The notes under the pieces are model-generated. The model saw only the letters and a list, made by a program, of their open reading frames with translations. It was not told where the DNA came from and searched no databases. DNA of 33,026 bases from Lichenibacterium ramalinae (GTDB lineage Bacteria > Pseudomonadota > Alphaproteobacteria > Rhizobiales > Beijerinckiaceae). The position numbers and the translations under genes are program-made. Where the stretch lies: contig NZ_QYBC01000035.1 in the NCBI RefSeq assembly GCF_004137085.1, forward strand, positions 1 to 33,026, read 5' to 3'. Positions 7,922 to 16,120 of this stretch are shown piece after piece (the first letter of the stretch is position 1; the number at the start of each line of letters is the position of its first letter).

Positions 7922-8562
7922 TGGGCGAGATCACCGCCCCCGCCCTGGCCGCTGCCGTCGCGCGGATCGCCGTGGCCGCCGAGGCTTTCGCGCCCGAACT
8001 GAATGCCGCCGATGGGGCGCTCGGAGACGGTGACCTCGGCATCACGGTCTCGCGCGGCTTCGGCGAGGCCGCCGGGGCGGCGCTGCCCGCAGACGTCGGC
8101 TTGGCATTTCTCGAATGCGCCAAGGCTTTCCAGCGCGTCTCGTCTTCGTCCTATGGCACGTTGGTGGCCACGGCCTTGATGGCGACCGCCAAGGCAACCA
8201 AGGGCCGCGACGCCGTGCCGGCCTCGGACGTGCCGGGGCTGCTGAAGGGCGCGCTCGATGCCATGATGGCGCGGGGCAAGGGCAACCTCGGCGAGAAGAC
8301 GGTTCTCGATAGCCTTCATGCCGTGATGCTGGCGCTCGACGAGAGGGGCGAGGGTGACGTGATGCCGGCTGCCGTGCGCGCCGCGCGCGAAACTGTGGAA
8401 AGCTTCAGGGCGCGGCCCAATAAGCTCGGCCGCGCCCGGATGTTCGGGGATGGCAGCATCGGCCTTGCCGATCCCGGCCAGTTGGCGTTCTGCCTAATCG
8501 TCGAGGCCCTGCAGACGGCAATGGTCCCGGCCGGTCGGACGGGAGTTACCGATGGCGATTAA
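7921..8562 (+). CDS. dhaL: DhaL-type kinase nucleotide-binding subunit
   Basis: A 213-residue all-helical DhaL subunit, which carries the ATP or ADP with two magnesium ions and phosphorylates the ketose held on DhaK. The metal-binding aspartates are Asp31, Asp36 and Asp38 (NAADGALGDGDLG). The phosphate loop SSSSYGT is near residue 75, GEKTVLDSL is mid-protein, and GDGSIGLADPG lies near the C-terminus. The motif GDGDLG has Leu where E. coli DhaL has His. The start at 7921 overlaps the dhaK stop (TGATG), and its end overlaps the following dehydrogenase by 11 bases. This indicates one transcript and stoichiometric production. Whether the donor is free ATP or a PTS protein cannot be told. Confidence 0.92.
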   Translation: MGEITAPALAAAVARIAVAAEAFAPELNAADGALGDGDLGITVSRGFGEAAGAALPADVGLAFLECAKAFQRVSSSSYGTLVATALMATAKATKGRDAVPASDVPGLLKGALDAMMARGKGNLGEKTVLDSLHAVMLALDERGEGDVMPAAVRAARETVESFRARPNKLGRARMFGDGSIGLADPGQLAFCLIVEALQTAMVPAGRTGVTDGD

Positions 8563-9583
8563 GCGTGGAGCCCTGGTGGGTTGCGGATTTTTCTCCCGCA
8601 ACCACCTCCAGGCGTGGCGCGACCTCGGAGACCGCTGCGCCATCGTCGCGGTTTGCGATCTAGACCCAGCAAAAGCCGAGGGCGCCGCCTTGGAGTTCGG
8701 CATCCCCGCCCACTACGCCAGCGTGGAAGAGATGCTCGATCGCGAAGCCCTGGATTTTGTCGACATCGCCACCACGGCGCCATCCCATCGCGCCATCGTC
8801 GAAGCCTGTGCCCGACATGGGGTGGGTGCCATCGTCCAGAAACCCATGGCACCCACGTGGAAGGACGCGACGGCTCTCGTCGTCGCCATGGAGCAGGCCG
8901 GTCGGCCCCTCATGGTCCATGAGAACTTTCGCTTCCAGGCGCCTCTGCTGCGGGCGGCGGAGTGCCTTGCCTCCGGCATGATCGGCGAGCCCACCTGGGG
9001 GCGCTTCTCCTTCCGCACAGGCTACGACATCTATGCCGGCCAACCCTATCTCGCCGAGGTCGAGCGGTTCGTTCTCCTCGATTTGGGAATCCACGTGCTG
9101 GACGTCGCGCGGGTCTTGATGGGCGAAGCCGACAGCGTCGTCTGCCGTAGCCAATCGATCCGCGACGGCATCCGGGGTGAAGACATGGCGACAGTAATGC
9201 TCGGGCACCGCGGCGGGGCGACCAGCATCGTCGATGTCTCCTATGCCAGCCCGCAGTCACCCGACCCGTTTCCCCAGACCTTGCTCCACGTCGATGGCCG
9301 GAAAGGCTCGATCCAGCTGGAGCGCGACTTCCACCTGATCGTCACCACGCCTGCCGGGACGACCAGTGAGAGCGTGGCGCCTCGGGCGAGCCATTGGATG
9401 AGCCAGCAATGGTGCCTGATCCAGGACAGCGTGGTGACGACTCAGCGCCACTGGCTCGACTGCCTGGACCGCGGGACGGAACCTGCCACGTCGGGGCGCG
9501 ACAACTTGAAGACCTTCGCGCTGGTGGAAGCTTCCTATCTCGCGGCCGCCTCCGGCCGTAGAGAATCGCCCGCGACCGTGTGA
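8552..9583 (+). CDS. Gfo/Idh/MocA family dehydrogenase, D-apiose-dehydrogenase-like
   Basis: A 343-residue NAD(P)-dependent sugar dehydrogenase. The Rossmann loop is VGCGFFSRNH (9-18). The catalytic lysine sits in VQKPMA (Lys98; the usual Glu-Lys-Pro has Gln here), and the catalytic Asp/His pair is in LLDLGIHVLD (Asp177, His181). The segments GCGFFxxNH, MVHENFRFQ, WGRFSFRTGYDIYAGQPYL and DNLKTFALVEASY resemble, from memory, the ApsD D-apiose dehydrogenases of rhizobia. This is the basis for the call, and the exact sugar is inference. It overlaps dhaL by 11 bases, so it belongs to the same operon. Confidence 0.85.
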   Translation: MAIKRGALVGCGFFSRNHLQAWRDLGDRCAIVAVCDLDPAKAEGAALEFGIPAHYASVEEMLDREALDFVDIATTAPSHRAIVEACARHGVGAIVQKPMAPTWKDATALVVAMEQAGRPLMVHENFRFQAPLLRAAECLASGMIGEPTWGRFSFRTGYDIYAGQPYLAEVERFVLLDLGIHVLDVARVLMGEADSVVCRSQSIRDGIRGEDMATVMLGHRGGATSIVDVSYASPQSPDPFPQTLLHVDGRKGSIQLERDFHLIVTTPAGTTSESVAPRASHWMSQQWCLIQDSVVTTQRHWLDCLDRGTEPATSGRDNLKTFALVEASYLAAASGRRESPATV

Positions 9584-9609
9584 GCCTCCGAGCGGCTCGC
9601 AGGGGAGGC
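9584..9609. terminator. Hairpin between convergent genes
   Basis: GCCTCC (9584-9589) pairs with GGAGGC (9604-9609), with a possible inner CGAGC/GCTCG stem. It starts right after the Gfo gene stop and lies in the 88-bp convergent gap before the SDR gene's end. There is no T-run, so it is only a candidate bidirectional end. Confidence 0.3.
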
Positions 9610-9671
9610 ATGGTGAGTGTCACCGCCGACATGACACGCGCTGGAGCCGTCCGGCCGCCCTACCACTGGTG

Positions 9672-10415
9672 TCAAACGGCCAGGAAGCCGCCGTCCACCG
9701 GCAGGGTGTGGCCGGTCGTCATCGCGGCACCGGGCCCGACCAGGAACAGCACGGCATCGGCGACCTCCTCCAAGGTGGCGAGCCGGCGCATCGGCGTGGC
9801 ATCGATGATGCGGCCGGTGGCGACCGGATCGGCAAGGAGGCCGCGGGTCAGGTCCGTCTCGACGTAGGTGGGCGCCACGGCGTTCACGCGGATGCCGAGC
9901 GGCGCCCACTCGACCGCCAGGGCACGCGTGAGGTTCACGAGCCCGCCCTTGCTCGACTGGTAGGCGACATTCGGAAATAGCCCACCCGACAGCCCCATTA
10001 CGGACGCGATGCTGACGATCGCGCCGCCGCGGCCGCGCATCTGCCGCGCCGCCTCACGGGCGCAGAGAAAGGCGCCCGTGAGGTTGACGCTGATCACGTG
10101 GGTGAAGTCTGCGGCCCGCATGTCCAGGGCGGGAGCGCGCACCGTGAGGCCGGCGCCGTTGACCAGGATGTCGATGGGTCCGAGCGCCTCTGCGATCCCC
10201 GCGAAGGCCGCCACCACGGCCGCCTCCTCGGCGACGTCGCATCGAGCCAGGTGATCGTGCGACGGCATTCCTTCGTCCGGCGCCCGGTCGACGATGGCGA
10301 CGCGCGCTCCGGCGGCGGCCAAGCGGGCGACGCAGCGCGCCCCGATGCCGCGGACACCCCCGGTGACCGCAGCGACTTTCCCGGCCAGCACCTGCGGGAT
10401 GAGGTGGTCGGACAT
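9672..10415 (-). CDS. Short-chain dehydrogenase/reductase
   Basis: A 247-residue classical SDR. The cofactor loop is TGGVRGIG (18-25), NGAG is at 86-89, and the tetrad Asn111, Ser138, Tyr152 and Lys156 (YQSSK) is complete. Asp43 at the end of the second strand (AIVDRA) favours NAD over NADP. The C-terminus GHTLPVDGGF is typical of polyol and sugar dehydrogenases. It is alone on the minus strand between two plus-strand operons, and its start faces the promoter region of the second transporter (177 bp to the permease start). It may interconvert a polyol and the ketose phosphorylated by DhaKL, but that is inference from position. Confidence 0.9.
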   Translation of the reverse strand: MSDHLIPQVLAGKVAAVTGGVRGIGARCVARLAAAGARVAIVDRAPDEGMPSHDHLARCDVAEEAAVVAAFAGIAEALGPIDILVNGAGLTVRAPALDMRAADFTHVISVNLTGAFLCAREAARQMRGRGGAIVSIASVMGLSGGLFPNVAYQSSKGGLVNLTRALAVEWAPLGIRVNAVAPTYVETDLTRGLLADPVATGRIIDATPMRRLATLEEVADAVLFLVGPGAAMTTGHTLPVDGGFLAV

Positions 10416-10592
10416 CGTGGGATCCTTCTTGCGCGAGGGGTGGAGCGATCGTCGGCCAGGTTCCGGAAGCCGTCAACCGGGGAAGGAGCCGCCTTGCCGC
10501 AGAGGCTGCGGGCAGCGATGATGTCCGCCAGCAATCGTCCACCAAGGGCGACGGCGCGACCGGTGCGGGTCGCGGGGCGGGGAGGCTGGTAG

Positions 10593-11558
10593 GTGCAAAG
10601 GGAAGACAGCACGCGGTCCTATCTCGTCGCCCTGTTCGGGCTGATGGTACTGGTCTTCGCCGGCATCGGCCTCGGCAATCCGAGCTTCGTGTCGGGCGCG
10701 AGCCTCAGTTCGATGGCGTTCCAATTCCCCGAATTCGGTCTTCTGGCGCTCGCGATCCTGCCGACCATGCTGTCGGGCGGCATAGACCTTTCGGTGGTGA
10801 GCATCGCGAACCTAACCTCCATCGTGGCAGCACTACTCCTCAAGAGCGGTCACGAGGGGCTGGCGCTGCCGCTCGCGCTGGGCGCGGGCGCGGCCTGCGG
10901 CGTCCTCAACGGCGTGCTGATCGGCTATCTACGGCTTCCCGCCATCCTGGCCACGCTCGGCACCATGCAGGTCATCGGCGGCTTGGGCATCGTGGTCACG
11001 GGCGGACCGGCCGTCACAGGCCTGCCCGACTGGTATGCCGCGACGGTCAATGCCGCGCCGGGCGGGATCCCTGTGCCGCTCACCGTCTTCGCCGTCGTTC
11101 TTGTCGCGCTGGGCGTCCTGCTCCGGTTCTCGAGCACTGGCGTGCAGGCCCGCCTCTACGGTGCCAACCCCATCGCGGCGCGTTTTGCCGGCATCCCCGA
11201 GCGGCGCCTCATTATGACCATCTATGTGGCGAGCGGGATCATCTCGGCCCTGGCGGGCCTGGTCATCCTGGGCCACGCCAACTCGGCCTACGCGGATTAC
11301 GGCACGTCCTACGTGCTGCTCGTCGTGCTCATCAACATCCTGGCCGGTGTCAACCCGGCGGGCGGATCGGGCACCGTGAGCGGGGTCCTGCTCGCCGTCC
11401 TGTTGCTACAGTTCATCTCGAGCGGGCTGAATTTCCTGTCATTCAGCGCTTTCCTGCGCGACCTGTTTTTCGGATTGCTGCTCGTGATCGTCATGTCGCT
11501 GCGCGTGCTGGGCGGGCAGTTTCGCCTCGCGGCCTGGCTGGCGCGCCGGTCCGCGTGA
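10593..11558 (+). CDS. CUT2-type ABC transporter permease 1 (LsrC/RhaP-like)
   Basis: A 321-residue inner-membrane permease with about nine hydrophobic spans. Landmarks are LPTMLSGGIDLSVVSIANLT (about 53-72), GVLNGVLIGYLRLPAILATLGTMQ, ARLYGANPIAARFAGIPERR, the cytoplasmic coupling loop, and LVVLINILAGVNPAGGSGTVSG. The start is GTG at 10593, with GGGAGG at about 10579-10584. It is the first gene of a plus-strand operon and pairs with the second permease at 14237, so the channel is a heterodimer, as in rhamnose and AI-2 type importers. Confidence 0.9.
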   Translation: MQREDSTRSYLVALFGLMVLVFAGIGLGNPSFVSGASLSSMAFQFPEFGLLALAILPTMLSGGIDLSVVSIANLTSIVAALLLKSGHEGLALPLALGAGAACGVLNGVLIGYLRLPAILATLGTMQVIGGLGIVVTGGPAVTGLPDWYAATVNAAPGGIPVPLTVFAVVLVALGVLLRFSSTGVQARLYGANPIAARFAGIPERRLIMTIYVASGIISALAGLVILGHANSAYADYGTSYVLLVVLINILAGVNPAGGSGTVSGVLLAVLLLQFISSGLNFLSFSAFLRDLFFGLLLVIVMSLRVLGGQFRLAAWLARRSA

Positions 11559-11674
11559 GTGCGAGGTCCCGGTGATCATCCATTTACGGCTTCGCGATCG
11601 ACGGCTACAGTTTCAGGAGTGCTAGCGCACATCGTGACCCTACGTCAGAGCAGGGCACTTCCGGAGGAAACACC

Positions 11675-12667
11675 GTGACGATCAAGCACAAGGTCTTCGC
11701 AGTCGGGTTGGCGTTGGCCCTGGCGGGCGGCGGTGCCGCCGTGACCCAGGCGCAAACCAAAAAGTACACCATCACCACCGTTGTGAAGATCGCCGGCGTC
11801 GCCTGGTTCAATCGCATGGAACAGGGCGTCGCGCTCTTCGCCAAGGACACGGGGCAGAACGCTACCCAGGTCGGGCCGGCCTCCGCGGACGCGGCGCTTC
11901 AAAATCAGATCGTCGAAGATCTTATCGCCAAAAAGGTCGATGCCATCACTGTGGTGCCGAACTCGCCCGAATCGATGGAGCCGGTGCTCAAGAAGGCGCT
12001 CGACAGTAAGATTGTGGTGGTCGGCCATGAGGGTTCCAACCTCGAAAACGTCACCTACGACGTCGAGGCCTTCGACAATGCCGCTTTCGGGGCGCACCTG
12101 ATGGACAATCTCGCCAAGGCCATGGGGGAGGAAGGCGAATACGCCGTCTTCGTCGGCCACCTGACGGCCAAGACCCACAACCAGTGGGTCGATGCCGCCA
12201 TCGCGCGCCAGAAGGATAAGTATCCGAAGATGAAGCTCGTGGCCGACAAGCAGGAGAGCCTCGAAGACCAGCAGGTCGCCTATACCAAGACCAAGGAACT
12301 CCTGCAGGCGCACCCCAACCTGAAGGGCATCCAGGGCAGCGCCAGCACCGATGTGGCCGGCGCCGCCCTGGCGGTCGAGGACGCGGGCCTCGGCAGCCAG
12401 GTGAACGTCGTGGGCACCAGCCTGCCATCTATCGCCGGTCCATACATCACGAGCGGCACCATCAAGGCCATCTCGTTTTGGGATCCTGCCAAGGCGGCTT
12501 ACGTGGTCGACAAGGTCGCCGTCATGGCGCTCGAAGGCAAGAAGGTCGAGGACGGCATGAACTTCGGCCAGGAAGGCTACGAGAAGGTGACGCTCAAGGG
12601 GCACGTCATCACGGGCCAAGCCTGGGTCGATTGCACCAAGGACAACCTGTCCACGTTCAACTTCTGA
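11675..12667 (+). CDS. LsrB/RhaS-like ABC transporter substrate-binding protein
   Basis: A 330-residue periplasmic binding protein. The Sec signal is MTIKHKVFAVGLALALAGGG, with cleavage near TQAQT. VVKIAGVAWFNRMEQG, HNQWVDAAI, SISFWDPAKAAY-like and the ending WVDCTKDNLSTFNF align by eye with LsrB, which ends in a similar FTKENIGKYDF. LsrB's AI-2 contacts (Asp166, Gln167, Pro220, Ala222 from memory) appear replaced: TH for DQ, and Ser at the Pro and Ala positions. The ligand is therefore probably another sugar-like molecule. The start is GTG at 11675, with GGAGG at 11663-11667. A strong hairpin follows the stop. Confidence 0.9.
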   Translation: MTIKHKVFAVGLALALAGGGAAVTQAQTKKYTITTVVKIAGVAWFNRMEQGVALFAKDTGQNATQVGPASADAALQNQIVEDLIAKKVDAITVVPNSPESMEPVLKKALDSKIVVVGHEGSNLENVTYDVEAFDNAAFGAHLMDNLAKAMGEEGEYAVFVGHLTAKTHNQWVDAAIARQKDKYPKMKLVADKQESLEDQQVAYTKTKELLQAHPNLKGIQGSASTDVAGAALAVEDAGLGSQVNVVGTSLPSIAGPYITSGTIKAISFWDPAKAAYVVDKVAVMALEGKKVEDGMNFGQEGYEKVTLKGHVITGQAWVDCTKDNLSTFNF

Positions 12668-12670
12668 CCG

Positions 12671-12708
12671 CCGCCGCGGCCGTGACCCGTCAGTCACGGC
12701 CGCAGCGG
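12671..12708 (+). terminator. Strong hairpin after the binding-protein gene
   Basis: A stem of 16 base pairs with one mismatch: GCGGCCGTGAC (12676-12686) pairs perfectly with GTCACGGCCGC (12693-12703), then four more pairs follow beyond a C-A mismatch. The loop is six bases (12687-12692). It begins four bases after the stop at 12667. No T-tract follows. This is best read as an mRNA-stabilising or attenuating structure that keeps binding-protein transcript in excess of the ATPase and permease. Confidence 0.6.
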
Positions 12709-12740
12709 CCCGGGTGTCTCGAAACTGCGGTTGCATCCTG

Positions 12741-14237
12741 GTGGCTGAACCCGTCCTCGCCATGCGCGGCATCTTTAAATCCTACGGACCGGCGCGCGTA
12801 CTGCAGGACGTGGACTTCCTGCTCGGCCCCGGCGAGGTCCGCTGTCTCGCGGGAGAGAACGGCTCCGGCAAATCGACGCTCATCAAGATCCTGTCGGGCG
12901 TCGTCGCTGCCGATTCCGGCACGGTCAGCCTCTTCGGCCGGCCCGTGGCCGGCACGGACCCGGCGGGCGTGATCGCGGCCGGCCTGTCCGTCATCTACCA
13001 GGACTTCTCGCTCTTCCCCAATCTCACTGTGGGTGAGAACATCACGTTTCTCCGCGCGGCGGCGCATCGCGACCGCCTCGTGCACCGCCTGCGGCGACGC
13101 CGGCTCGCCGCCGAGACGCTCGATCGCATCGGGGTGAAGCTCGACCTCGACGAGCCGGTCGAGACGCTGCCGGTCGCGGCGAAGCAGCTCGTGGCCATCG
13201 CGCGGGCTCTCGCCAACGATGCCCGGATCGTCGTGATGGACGAGCCCACCACAGCCCTGACCAGGAACGAGGTCGACAATCTCCTGCGCCTCGTGGCGGC
13301 GCTGAAGCAGGAGGGCGTGTCTTTCGTCTTCGTCAGCCACAAGATCGAGGAAGTCTTCACGGTCTGCGACACCGTCACGGTGATCCGGGACGGAAAGGTC
13401 GCCGCCTCCGGCGCCGCGTCGGATTTCACGCCCGCCGCCCTGGTGACGGCCATGACGGGGCGCGACATCGCGAGCCAGCGCCTGCCGCGCGACGCGACCG
13501 CGCCGGGACGGCCCTTCCTGTCCGCCCGTGGGCTGACCCGCATCGGTGAATACCGCGACGTCGATCTGGACCTCCACGCCGGCGAGATCGTGTCGATCGT
13601 CGGCCTGCTCGGGTCGGGGCGCACCGAGCTCGCCCTGTCGTTGTTCGGCGACACGCGGCCCGACGGCGGCACGTTGGTCTTGGACGGCCGGCCATTGAGC
13701 TTCGGCTCCGTGCGCGACGCCATGGCTGTCGGCATCGCCTATGTGCCGGAGGACCGCCTGTCCGAAGGGCTGTTCCTCGACCAGTCGATCAACGACAACA
13801 TCACCGTGTCGAGCCTCGGCCGCGACTCGCGTCTGGGCTGGCTCAATGTCGCGGCCGGCGCGCGGCGGGCCAAGGCGGCTGTCGAGCGGCTGCGCATCCG
13901 GCTCCAGACCGTCGCGGCGCCCGTGGTGCAGCTCTCGGGCGGCAACCAGCAGCGCGTCGTCCTGGCGCGTTGGATGGAACGCGAGCCCAGGCTCATCATC
14001 CTGAACAGCCCGACCGTGGGGGTCGACGTCGGATCGAAGCGCGACATCCACGAGTTGCTCGTCGCCTTGCGCGCCAAGGGCACGGCGGTGCTGGTGGTGA
14101 CGGACGACATCGGCGAGGCGCTGGCGATCAGCGACAGGATCCTGGTGATGGCGGGCGGTCGCATTACGGCGTCCCTCGCGGGCGATTGCGCCACGGAACA
14201 CGAGATCGCGGCTCGGGTCGCCAAGGATGCTGCCTGA
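12741..14237 (+). CDS. Sugar ABC transporter ATP-binding protein (two NBDs)
   Basis: A 498-residue double-NBD ATPase of the RbsA/LsrA class. NBD1 has Walker A GENGSGKS (38-45) and VVMDEPTTALT. The first signature is the weak LPVAAKQLVAI, usual for this family. NBD2 has the degenerate Walker A GLLGSGRTE, an intact LSGGNQQRVVLAR and an altered Walker B, IILNSPTVGVDVG, where Asp-Glu is Asn422-Ser423. NBD2 is therefore probably unable to hydrolyse ATP. The GTG at 12741 (MAEPVLAMRGIFKSYG) gives a family-like N-terminus; the GTG at 12714 lies close behind a hairpin and is the alternative. The stop overlaps the next permease start (TGATG). Confidence 0.9.
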   Translation: MAEPVLAMRGIFKSYGPARVLQDVDFLLGPGEVRCLAGENGSGKSTLIKILSGVVAADSGTVSLFGRPVAGTDPAGVIAAGLSVIYQDFSLFPNLTVGENITFLRAAAHRDRLVHRLRRRRLAAETLDRIGVKLDLDEPVETLPVAAKQLVAIARALANDARIVVMDEPTTALTRNEVDNLLRLVAALKQEGVSFVFVSHKIEEVFTVCDTVTVIRDGKVAASGAASDFTPAALVTAMTGRDIASQRLPRDATAPGRPFLSARGLTRIGEYRDVDLDLHAGEIVSIVGLLGSGRTELALSLFGDTRPDGGTLVLDGRPLSFGSVRDAMAVGIAYVPEDRLSEGLFLDQSINDNITVSSLGRDSRLGWLNVAAGARRAKAAVERLRIRLQTVAAPVVQLSGGNQQRVVLARWMEREPRLIILNSPTVGVDVGSKRDIHELLVALRAKGTAVLVVTDDIGEALAISDRILVMAGGRITASLAGDCATEHEIAARVAKDAA

Positions 14238-15280
14238 TGCGTCGGTTGCTGTCACGACTCGCCACCTCGCCCCAAGGCATCATGCTGGCGACGGGAATCG
14301 TCCTGGCGGTCCTGTTCTCGGTCGCCAACCCCGTCTTTCTCAGTGCCCCCAATATCGTCGATCTCCTGCGCAACGCGATCGTGACGGGCATCTTCGCAAT
14401 CGGAGTGCTGATCGTGCTGGCGTCCGGCGGCATCGACGTGTCGTTCACCGCCATCGGGGCCTTCGCGCTCTACGCCACGACAAAACTGCTGATCGTGTCC
14501 GGCATCCACCCTCCCATGTTGGCGATCTTCGCGATCGGCATCGCCATCGGGGTGGCGCTTGGCTTCGTGAACGGCCTTCTCATCGGCCTACTCGGATTGC
14601 CGACCCTGATCGTCACGCTGGCGACCCTCAGCCTGTTCCGGGGAGCGCTGCTCACCTTCGTGGGCACGCTCTACTACGGCACCATCCCGGCCGAGATGGT
14701 GGCCTATTCGCGCCAGCCGCTCCTGGCGTTCCACCTCGCGAGCGGCCGCGTCGTGCAATTGCCGCTGGCCTTCGGCAACTTCGTCCTGGTGGCAGGCTTC
14801 GCGGCCCTGATCCTCGGCAGCACAATGTTCGGCCGCAAGATCTACGCGCTCGGCGGCTCGGAGGAGGCGGCCGCGCGCATCGGCATCGACGTGCGGCGCG
14901 TCAAGCTCGCTATCTTCATGCTCGTGGGTGGGATCGCGGGCCTCGCGGGCGTCACCCACGTGACGCTGATGCGCATCGCCAACCCCTTCGACCTGGTGGG
15001 CAGCGAGCTCAACGTCATCGCGGCCGTGGTCCTGGGCGGGGCGCGTATCACCGGCGGCCATGGCACGGTGTCGGGCACGATCATCGGCGTCCTTGTCATC
15101 ACGATGATCAACTCGTCGCTGCTCCTCATCGGCGTGCCGACCTACTGGCAGCGTCTCGTGGTCGGAGGCCTGATCCTGTTCGGGACCGGACTGCCGATCG
15201 CGATCGAGCGCTTCAACCTGCACCGCGCGCGGCTGCGCGCCGCCGCGGGGCCCACCGTTACCGTGCAGGCGCCGGTCTGA
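14237..15280 (+). CDS. CUT2-type ABC transporter permease 2 (LsrD/RhaQ-like)
   Basis: A 347-residue inner-membrane permease. Family landmarks are GVLIVLASGGIDVSFTAIGAFA, GFVNGLLIGLLGLPTLIVTLATLS, IYALGGSEEAAARIGIDVRR, the coupling loop, and AAVVLGGARITGGHGTVSG. The ATG at 14237 overlaps the ATPase TGA. The reading frame remains open further upstream inside the ATPase gene, but that extension has no family match. With the permease at 10593 it completes a two-permease, one-ATPase, one-binding-protein importer. The C-terminal 30 residues are basic and cytoplasmic. Confidence 0.92.
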   Translation: MRRLLSRLATSPQGIMLATGIVLAVLFSVANPVFLSAPNIVDLLRNAIVTGIFAIGVLIVLASGGIDVSFTAIGAFALYATTKLLIVSGIHPPMLAIFAIGIAIGVALGFVNGLLIGLLGLPTLIVTLATLSLFRGALLTFVGTLYYGTIPAEMVAYSRQPLLAFHLASGRVVQLPLAFGNFVLVAGFAALILGSTMFGRKIYALGGSEEAAARIGIDVRRVKLAIFMLVGGIAGLAGVTHVTLMRIANPFDLVGSELNVIAAVVLGGARITGGHGTVSGTIIGVLVITMINSSLLLIGVPTYWQRLVVGGLILFGTGLPIAIERFNLHRARLRAAAGPTVTVQAPV

Positions 15281-15319
15281 GGGGGTGAGCTCCCGCCTCG
15301 ACCCTCAAAGGAGACGACG

Positions 15320-16120
15320 ATGACCTGGCTTAAGGACATGTTCGGAGTCGAGAAGCCGATCATTGCCATGTGTCACCTCCAGGCGCTGCCGGGCGACCCG
15401 CATTACGACCGGGCCGGCGGCATGGCGAAGGTTGTCGACCTCGCCCTGCACGATCTGCGGCACCTGCAGGGCGGCGGCGTGGACGCCGTGATGTTCTCCA
15501 ACGAGTTCAGCCTGCCGTACCTGACCAGGGTCCGGCCCGAGACGACGGCCGCCATGGCGCGGGTCATCGGCGAGCTCCACCGCGACATCCGGGTTCCCTT
15601 CGGCGTCAACGTGTTGTGGGACCCGATCGCCTGCATCGACCTCGCGGCCGCCACCGGCGCGCTGTTCATGCGGGAGATCATCTCGGGCGTCTACGCGAGC
15701 GATTTCGGCCTGTGGAACACCAATGTGGGCGACACGGCCCGGCACCGGGCCGCCTTGGCGCCCGCTCTACGCATGCTCTACAATATCGTGCCCGAGGCGG
15801 CCGTCTACCTCGGGAACCGCAGCCCGGTCGATATCGCCCGCACCACGGTGTTCAACAACGGGCCGGACGCGCTTTGCGTATCCGGGCTTACGGCCGGGGC
15901 CGAGACCGACACGCAGGTGCTGGCGCAGGTCAAGGCGGCGGTACCCGACACGGCCGTGCTCTGTAATACCGGCTGCCGGATCGACAACATCGAGCGGCAG
16001 CTCGCGGTGGCCGACGGTGCCGTGGTCGGCACGACCTTCAAGATCGACGGTCGCTTCGCAAATCTCGTCGATCCCGAGCGGGTGAGGGCTTTCATGCAGC
16101 GGGTCCGTTCGGTGCGATGA
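15320..16120 (+). CDS. BtpA/SgcQ family TIM-barrel protein
   Basis: A 266-residue member of the BtpA family. The name comes from a cyanobacterial photosystem I biogenesis factor; the E. coli relative is SgcQ, in a cryptic sugar PTS cluster. Recognisable segments are PIIAMCHLQALPGDPHYD (14-31), GVDAVMFSNEFSLPY, VPFGVNVLWDP, NNGPDALCVSG and the C-terminal phosphate-site-like VVGTTFKIDG followed by VDPERVRAFM. Most bacterial members lie in sugar operons, and a TIM-barrel enzyme acting on a phosphorylated sugar is a reasonable inference. The reaction is not established. AAGGAG precedes the ATG. The stop overlaps the M42 start by four bases. Confidence 0.9.
   Translation: MTWLKDMFGVEKPIIAMCHLQALPGDPHYDRAGGMAKVVDLALHDLRHLQGGGVDAVMFSNEFSLPYLTRVRPETTAAMARVIGELHRDIRVPFGVNVLWDPIACIDLAAATGALFMREIISGVYASDFGLWNTNVGDTARHRAALAPALRMLYNIVPEAAVYLGNRSPVDIARTTVFNNGPDALCVSGLTAGAETDTQVLAQVKAAVPDTAVLCNTGCRIDNIERQLAVADGAVVGTTFKIDGRFANLVDPERVRAFMQRVRSVR

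Noticed and set aside
11611-11640. GTGCTAGCGCAC upstream of the LsrB-like gene as an operator.
   Set aside because: Only 4-bp arms; expected often by chance in this sequence.
12690-14255. Long minus-strand open frame (521 codons) opposite the sugar ATPase gene.
   Set aside because: Its translation is His/Arg/Asp-rich without any fold and is a GC-skew shadow of the clear ATPase on the plus strand. The same holds for minus frames at 15805-17274 and 17201-18376 and plus frames at 5784-6461 and 24872-26239.
10593-15280. Straight annotation of the second transporter as an autoinducer-2 importer.
   Set aside because: LsrF, LsrG and LsrR are absent and the ligand residues of the binding protein differ; only the architecture is Lsr-like.
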